DNA of 8,127 bases, from positions 1 to 8,127 of the forward strand of contig DGRR01000004.1 in the NCBI GenBank assembly GCA_002389995.1. The letters are read 5' to 3'. A model generated the notes under the pieces. The model was not told the origin of the DNA. It searched no databases and was given only the letters and a program-made list of their open reading frames with translations. Of this stretch, positions 5,422 through 8,127 are shown piece after piece (position 1 is the stretch's first letter; each line of letters starts with the position of its first letter). The translations under genes and the position numbers were made by a program. Source of the DNA: Ruminococcus sp. UBA4383 (GTDB taxonomy: Bacteria > Bacillota > Clostridia > Oscillospirales > Ruminococcaceae).

Positions 5422-5473
5422 TATTTTCGCCATGTTCCCATTTGAGAACAAAATTGCTGTTCAGGCGAAAATA
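5422..5473. other. Perfect 10-bp inverted repeat with internal alternative pairing
   Basis: TATTTTCGCC (5422-5431) and GGCGAAAATA (5464-5473) are perfect reverse complements enclosing 32 bases. Inside, GAACA (5446-5450) can pair either with TGTTC at 5433-5437 or with TGTTC at 5458-5462. The element is GC-richer than its surroundings and is followed by A5-T6. It ends 17 bases before the -35 of the small-protein promoter. It may be a transcribed hairpin or a protein-binding dyad. Confidence 0.6.
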
Positions 5474-5490
5474 AAAATTTTTTATTATAC

Positions 5491-5519
5491 TTGATTTTGC
5501 TGAGAATATATGTTATAAT
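5491..5519 (+). promoter_or_regulatory. Sigma-A-type promoter of the small-protein gene
   Basis: TTGATT (5491-5496, 4 of 6) and a perfect TATAAT (5514-5519) are 17 bases apart with an extended TGT before the -10. Transcription near 5526 gives a leader of about 31 bases. Confidence 0.82.
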
Positions 5520-5556
5520 AAACCTACTATATATTTCACTGAAAGAAGGTATTTTC

Positions 5557-5787
5557 ATGGACGTAAAAGAAAAAGTAAACGAACTCGTTGACAAGGTTAA
5601 AAATGACAAGGACTTCGGAAAAAAATTTATGTCAGACCCCATTAAGGCTGTTGAAAGCGTTGTCGGTGTTGACCTCCCCGATGAGAAAATCAAGGAAATC
5701 GCAGGCAGTATCAAGGATAAAGTCAATATCGGTGATGTTGCGGGAAAACTCGGCGGTCTGGGCGGAATAATCGACAAGTTAAAGTAA
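5557..5787 (+). CDS. Small protein of unknown function, 76 residues
   Basis: I do not recognise a named family. The protein is soluble, very Lys/Asp/Glu-rich and probably helical: MDVKEKVNELVDKVK, then KDFGKKFMSDPIKAVESVVG (18-37), GVDLPDEKIKEI (37-48), a second charged helix SIKDKVNI, and a Gly-rich end GKLGGLGGIIDKLK (63-76). There is no Cys, no signal peptide and no membrane segment. The DP..AVE..VGVDLPDE stretch recalls the nitrile-hydratase-like leader peptides of some modified peptides. However, only six residues follow the last GG, and no maturation or transport gene is nearby. AGAAGG lies about eight bases before the ATG at 5557. A longer reading from 5491 would run through the promoter. 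With its own strong promoter and terminator, and AAG/GTT/GAC codons like the ribosomal genes, it may be abundant. Confidence 0.85.
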   Translation: MDVKEKVNELVDKVKNDKDFGKKFMSDPIKAVESVVGVDLPDEKIKEIAGSIKDKVNIGDVAGKLGGLGGIIDKLK

Positions 5788-5792
5788 AACAT

Positions 5793-5829
5793 ATAAGGCA
5801 TTTCTGAAAAAGAAATGCCTTATTCTTTT
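5793..5829 (+). terminator. Intrinsic terminator of the small-protein gene
   Basis: ATAAGGCATTTCT (5793-5805) pairs perfectly with AGAAATGCCTTAT (5811-5823) around GAAAA, followed by TCTTTT. It begins five bases after the stop codon. Confidence 0.9.
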
Positions 5830-5943
5830 GAAAGAAGATTTTACAGGATTATAAACGTGAAAAATACAGTCCTGTACTTTGGCTCTTTTGCCTATATTGC
5901 GCTGAATGAAGTCGCTGACATCTTTTCTGTCAATCATTCGTAA
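5815..5943. other. GC-richer intergenic island with overlapping short reading frames
   Basis: Bases 5881-5940 are 43% G+C, against 18% in the next 60 bases, so the stretch looks gene-like or RNA-like. On the plus strand a 42-codon frame runs from ATG 5815 to 5943, with a shorter GTG start at 5857 eight bases after AGGA. On the minus strand a 52-codon frame runs from ATG 5937 to 5779 and begins MIDRKDVSDFIQRNIGKRAK. Neither has a convincing SD site, and each overlaps the terminator or the small-protein end. Inverted repeats TACAGGA/TCCTGTA (5842-5848 with 5870-5876) and GAATGA/TCATTC (5904-5909 with 5934-5939) are also present. It could be a small gene, a gene remnant or a structured RNA. Confidence 0.4.
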
Positions 5944-5990
5944 TCTTTTTTGGCTATATTTAACAAAATGCTAAAATATTTCTTATTCTA

Positions 5991-6019
5991 TTGACTTATT
6001 TTGCATGATTTGTTATAAT
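5991..6019 (+). promoter_or_regulatory. Sigma-A-type promoter of the polysaccharide genes
   Basis: TTGACT (5991-5996, 5 of 6) and a perfect TATAAT (6014-6019) are separated by 17 bases with an extended TGT. Transcription near 6026 leaves a leader of about 60 bases before the glycosylphosphotransferase start. Confidence 0.85.
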
Positions 6020-6087
6020 TATACTGTACAATTATTTTTGTATCGCCTATTATTCTTCATTTGAAGATACTATAAGGAGTTATAGAT

Positions 6088-7470
6088 GTGCAGAATAAAA
6101 GAGACCTGTACAAAAGATTTATTTCTTTTTTCTCGGCAGTATTGCTTCTGATACTGCTTACGGCAGCTTTTGCATTCGTATGGTACAGATATTACAGCGA
6201 TGAAATCGTCCTGCCGTATTACAGACGTGGAAACTGGGTTCTTATCGCTATATACAGCCTGCTCGTAGCACTCTTTTTCAAAGCCTACGGAGGCTGGAAA
6301 CTCGGCTATCTCAAAAAAACGGATATGCTCTATTCCCAGCTAATCGCCACCGTCTGCGTCAATGTCGTCGCCTATATGCTTATAAGCCTGATAGGAAGGC
6401 ACTTCATGAAGGGCGCACCGATTGTATTTCTTACCTTTGCGGATTTCGGACTGATTTTCGTCTGGAATTTCATATCATCAAAAGTATATTTCTTCATCTA
6501 TCCCCCAAGACGGCTGATTATACTGTACGGAAGCCGTCAGGCTGCCTCGCTTGTCCTTAAAATGAGCCAGCGTGTGGATAAATATATGATATGCGAATCA
6601 GTAAGCATCTCTGAACCTGCCGAAAAAATAAAAGAACTTATCCTGAAATATGAAGGCGTTATAATCTGCGATATCCCCGCAAAATTCAGAAACGACTATG
6701 TGAAATTCTGCTTTGAAAAATCCCGCAGAGCCTACATCGCCCCGAAAATTTCAGATATTATCATAAGAGGTGCGGACGATATAAGACTTTTCGATACACC
6801 GCTCCTGCTTTGCAGAAATCAGGGTCTTGACTTTGAACAGCGTATGGTAAAAAGAATATTCGATATCGTCTTTTCAGTCGTGTTTACTGCGATTACTTTC
6901 CCCATAATGCTCGCTGTCTCAATAGCTATAAAAAGTTATGACAAAGGTCCTATATTTTACAGACAGAAACGCCTCACAATAAACGGAAAACAATTCTATG
7001 TGTACAAATTCCGCAGCATGATTGTAAATGCCGAAAAATCAGGCGTTCCGAAACTCGCTGCCGATGATGACCCACGAATTACACCTGTCGGAAAATTTCT
7101 CCGAAAAACAAGACTCGATGAACTCCCTCAGCTTTTCAATATCTTAAAAGGCGATATGTCCGTAGTAGGTCCACGTCCCGAAAGACCCGAACTTACCGCA
7201 CTTTATCAGAAGGAAATGCCCGAATTTACCTACCGCCTCAAAGTCAAGGCAGGTCTTACAGGCTATGCTCAGGTAACGGGAGTTTATGATACTTCACCCT
7301 ATGACAAGCTTAAAATGGATTTGATGTATATTGAAAATTATTCCATTCTCATGGATATTCAGATAATTCTTATGACACTCAAAACTATGCTTTTTCCTGC
7401 AAATTCCAACGCTTCCGCAGAAAAAGGCGTTATATATAAAAATAACAGGAAAGAGGACAGTAATAAATGA
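6088..7470 (+). CDS. Polyprenyl-phosphate glycosylphosphotransferase (WcaJ/WbaP-like)
   Basis: This 460-residue integral membrane enzyme transfers a sugar-1-phosphate from a nucleotide sugar to undecaprenyl phosphate, the first step of a capsule, exopolysaccharide or similar repeat unit. Four N-terminal membrane helices are visible (about 11-31, 49-65, 86-103, 112-130), then a Rossmann-like cytoplasmic domain (about 141-240). A membrane hairpin follows (about 257-281, with Pro272 as the likely break). The C-terminal catalytic domain carries GPIFYRQKR (287-295), YKFRSM (306-311), RLDELPQL with the catalytic Asp344-Glu345, VGPRPE (360-365) and AGLTGYAQV (388-396). Length and order match the large, multi-helix members. 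The start is GTG at 6088, preceded by AAGGAG at 6074-6079. An ATG two bases upstream is out of frame, and an in-frame stop lies at 6073. The sugar transferred is not predictable. The stop overlaps manC by four bases. Confidence 0.95.
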   Translation: MQNKRDLYKRFISFFSAVLLLILLTAAFAFVWYRYYSDEIVLPYYRRGNWVLIAIYSLLVALFFKAYGGWKLGYLKKTDMLYSQLIATVCVNVVAYMLISLIGRHFMKGAPIVFLTFADFGLIFVWNFISSKVYFFIYPPRRLIILYGSRQAASLVLKMSQRVDKYMICESVSISEPAEKIKELILKYEGVIICDIPAKFRNDYVKFCFEKSRRAYIAPKISDIIIRGADDIRLFDTPLLLCRNQGLDFEQRMVKRIFDIVFSVVFTAITFPIMLAVSIAIKSYDKGPIFYRQKRLTINGKQFYVYKFRSMIVNAEKSGVPKLAADDDPRITPVGKFLRKTRLDELPQLFNILKGDMSVVGPRPERPELTALYQKEMPEFTYRLKVKAGLTGYAQVTGVYDTSPYDKLKMDLMYIENYSILMDIQIILMTLKTMLFPANSNASAEKGVIYKNNRKEDSNK

Positions 7471-8127
7471 AAATAACAGCAGTTATAATGGCTGGCGGAA
7501 AAGGCGAACGCTTCTGGCCTAAAAGCCGAAACGACAAGCCTAAACAATTCCTTTCCCTCACTCAGGATAAGGAAACTATGATTCAGAAAACCGTAAAGCG
7601 TCTTTTGCCAATAGTCCAAAAAGAGGATATATATATCGTCACAAATGCCTCATATATGCACCTCGTGGAAGAACAGCTCCCCGATATCCCGAAAGAAAAT
7701 ATCCTCTCAGAACCATTCGCAAGAAATACCGCCCCCTGTATCGCCTACGCTGCGGCTGTGATAAATAAAAAATATGACGATGCGGTAATGCTCGTCCTCC
7801 CCTCAGACCACCTCATAAAATACGAGGATATATATATAAGTACCCTCAAAAAAGCCGTGAAAGCCGCAAAAGACAACAAAAACCTCATCACAATAGGCAT
7901 AACCCCCTCCTACCCCGAAACAGGCTACGGATATATAAATTTCGGAGAAGAAAAAGGCGACGTTTTTGAAGTTAAAAAATTTGTCGAAAAACCTGACCTC
8001 AAAACCGCAAAATCTTACCTCTCATCAGGAAAATATCTCTGGAACAGCGGTATGTTCGTGTGGAAAATTTCTTCAATTATGAAAAACTTTCAGGAGTTTA
8101 TGCCCGAAACATATAACGGCGCACTCA
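7467..8127 (+). CDS. manC: Mannose-1-phosphate guanylyltransferase (3' end missing)
   Basis: The first 220 codons are in the window. The enzyme makes GDP-mannose from mannose-1-phosphate and GTP, supplying mannose or derived sugars for glycans. The nucleotidyltransferase signature AVIMAGGKGERFWPKSR (5-21) with PKQF follows the start. Further motifs are EPFARNTAP, LPSDH, PSYPETGYGYI, KFVEKPD and YLWNSGMFVW, in the order expected for this family. Because the end is missing, it cannot be told whether this is the short single-function form (about 350 residues) or the long form with a C-terminal phosphomannose isomerase cupin domain. The ATG at 7467 overlaps the upstream stop as ATGA, and GAGGA lies about 10 bases before it. 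Translation is therefore coupled to the glycosylphosphotransferase, which supports a role in the same polysaccharide pathway. Confidence 0.93.
   Translation, partial: MKITAVIMAGGKGERFWPKSRNDKPKQFLSLTQDKETMIQKTVKRLLPIVQKEDIYIVTNASYMHLVEEQLPDIPKENILSEPFARNTAPCIAYAAAVINKKYDDAVMLVLPSDHLIKYEDIYISTLKKAVKAAKDNKNLITIGITPSYPETGYGYINFGEEKGDVFEVKKFVEKPDLKTAKSYLSSGKYLWNSGMFVWKISSIMKNFQEFMPETYNGAL

Noticed and set aside
5433..5462. LexA or similar operator from the GAAC/GTTC repeats
   Set aside because: The spacing does not fit the Firmicutes LexA box, and there is no SOS-type gene next to it.
5491..5556. N-terminal extension of the small protein from TTG
   Set aside because: The extension coincides with the -35, spacer and -10 of the promoter, and the later ATG has a good SD site.
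5557..5787. Modified-peptide (RiPP) precursor with a nitrile-hydratase-like leader
   Set aside because: Only six residues follow the last GG, none modifiable by the usual chemistry, and no maturation, protease or exporter gene is near.
1..8127. Mobile element, CRISPR array, tRNA or rRNA
   Set aside because: No transposase or integrase frame, regularly spaced repeats, cloverleaf or rRNA motif was seen on either strand.

Overview
This window looks like a chromosomal segment from an AT-rich, Gram-positive anaerobe of the Clostridia, most likely a Ruminococcus-like member of the Oscillospiraceae. The evidence is the Firmicutes-type rplJL leader, the strong SD sites (GGAGG, AAGGAG), consensus sigma-A promoters, a ClpC-type chaperone, and a lipoprotein with a cohesin-like domain, a fold typical of ruminococcal surface proteins. 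The taxon is an inference. No tRNA, rRNA, CRISPR array, insertion sequence or phage gene was seen.

Layout. (1) 1-1614: the 3' part of a clpC-type gene overlaps by 11 bases a gene for a secreted lipoprotein with a cohesin-like domain. (2) 1616-2060: a bidirectional terminator, then a Nudix hydrolase on the minus strand with its own promoter. (3) 2190-2710: a single-gene unit for a STAS-domain protein (anti-sigma factor antagonist type), with promoter and terminator. (4) 2739-3930: the rplJ-rplL ribosomal stalk operon, with a consensus promoter, an L10-type leader, a probable attenuator inside the leader, and a strong terminator. It is not next to rplKA or rpoBC. (5) 3968-4105: a promoter followed about 100 bases later by a terminator with no gene between them, a candidate small RNA. 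(6) 4104-5039: a LysR-type regulator on the minus strand. (7) 5040-5556: a long AT-rich intergenic region with repeats and a GC-richer stem-loop. (8) 5557-5829: a 76-residue protein of unknown function in its own promoter-terminator unit. (9) 5830-6087: an intergenic stretch with a GC-richer island and a strong promoter. (10) 6088-8127: a polyprenyl-phosphate glycosylphosphotransferase gene overlapping by 4 bases (ATGA) a manC-type mannose-1-phosphate guanylyltransferase gene. This is probably the beginning of an exopolysaccharide or capsule cluster.

How the genes relate: most are independent short units (stress proteolysis, nucleotide clean-up, STAS signalling, ribosomal stalk). Only clpC-lipoprotein, rplJ-rplL and glycosylphosphotransferase-manC are physically coupled. 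In the last pair, one enzyme starts a glycan on the lipid carrier and the other makes GDP-mannose for extending it. No clearly novel multi-gene system is visible. The items most worth a second look are the small 76-residue protein, the candidate small RNA at 3968-4105, the stem-loop at 5422-5473 and the GC-richer island at 5815-5943.
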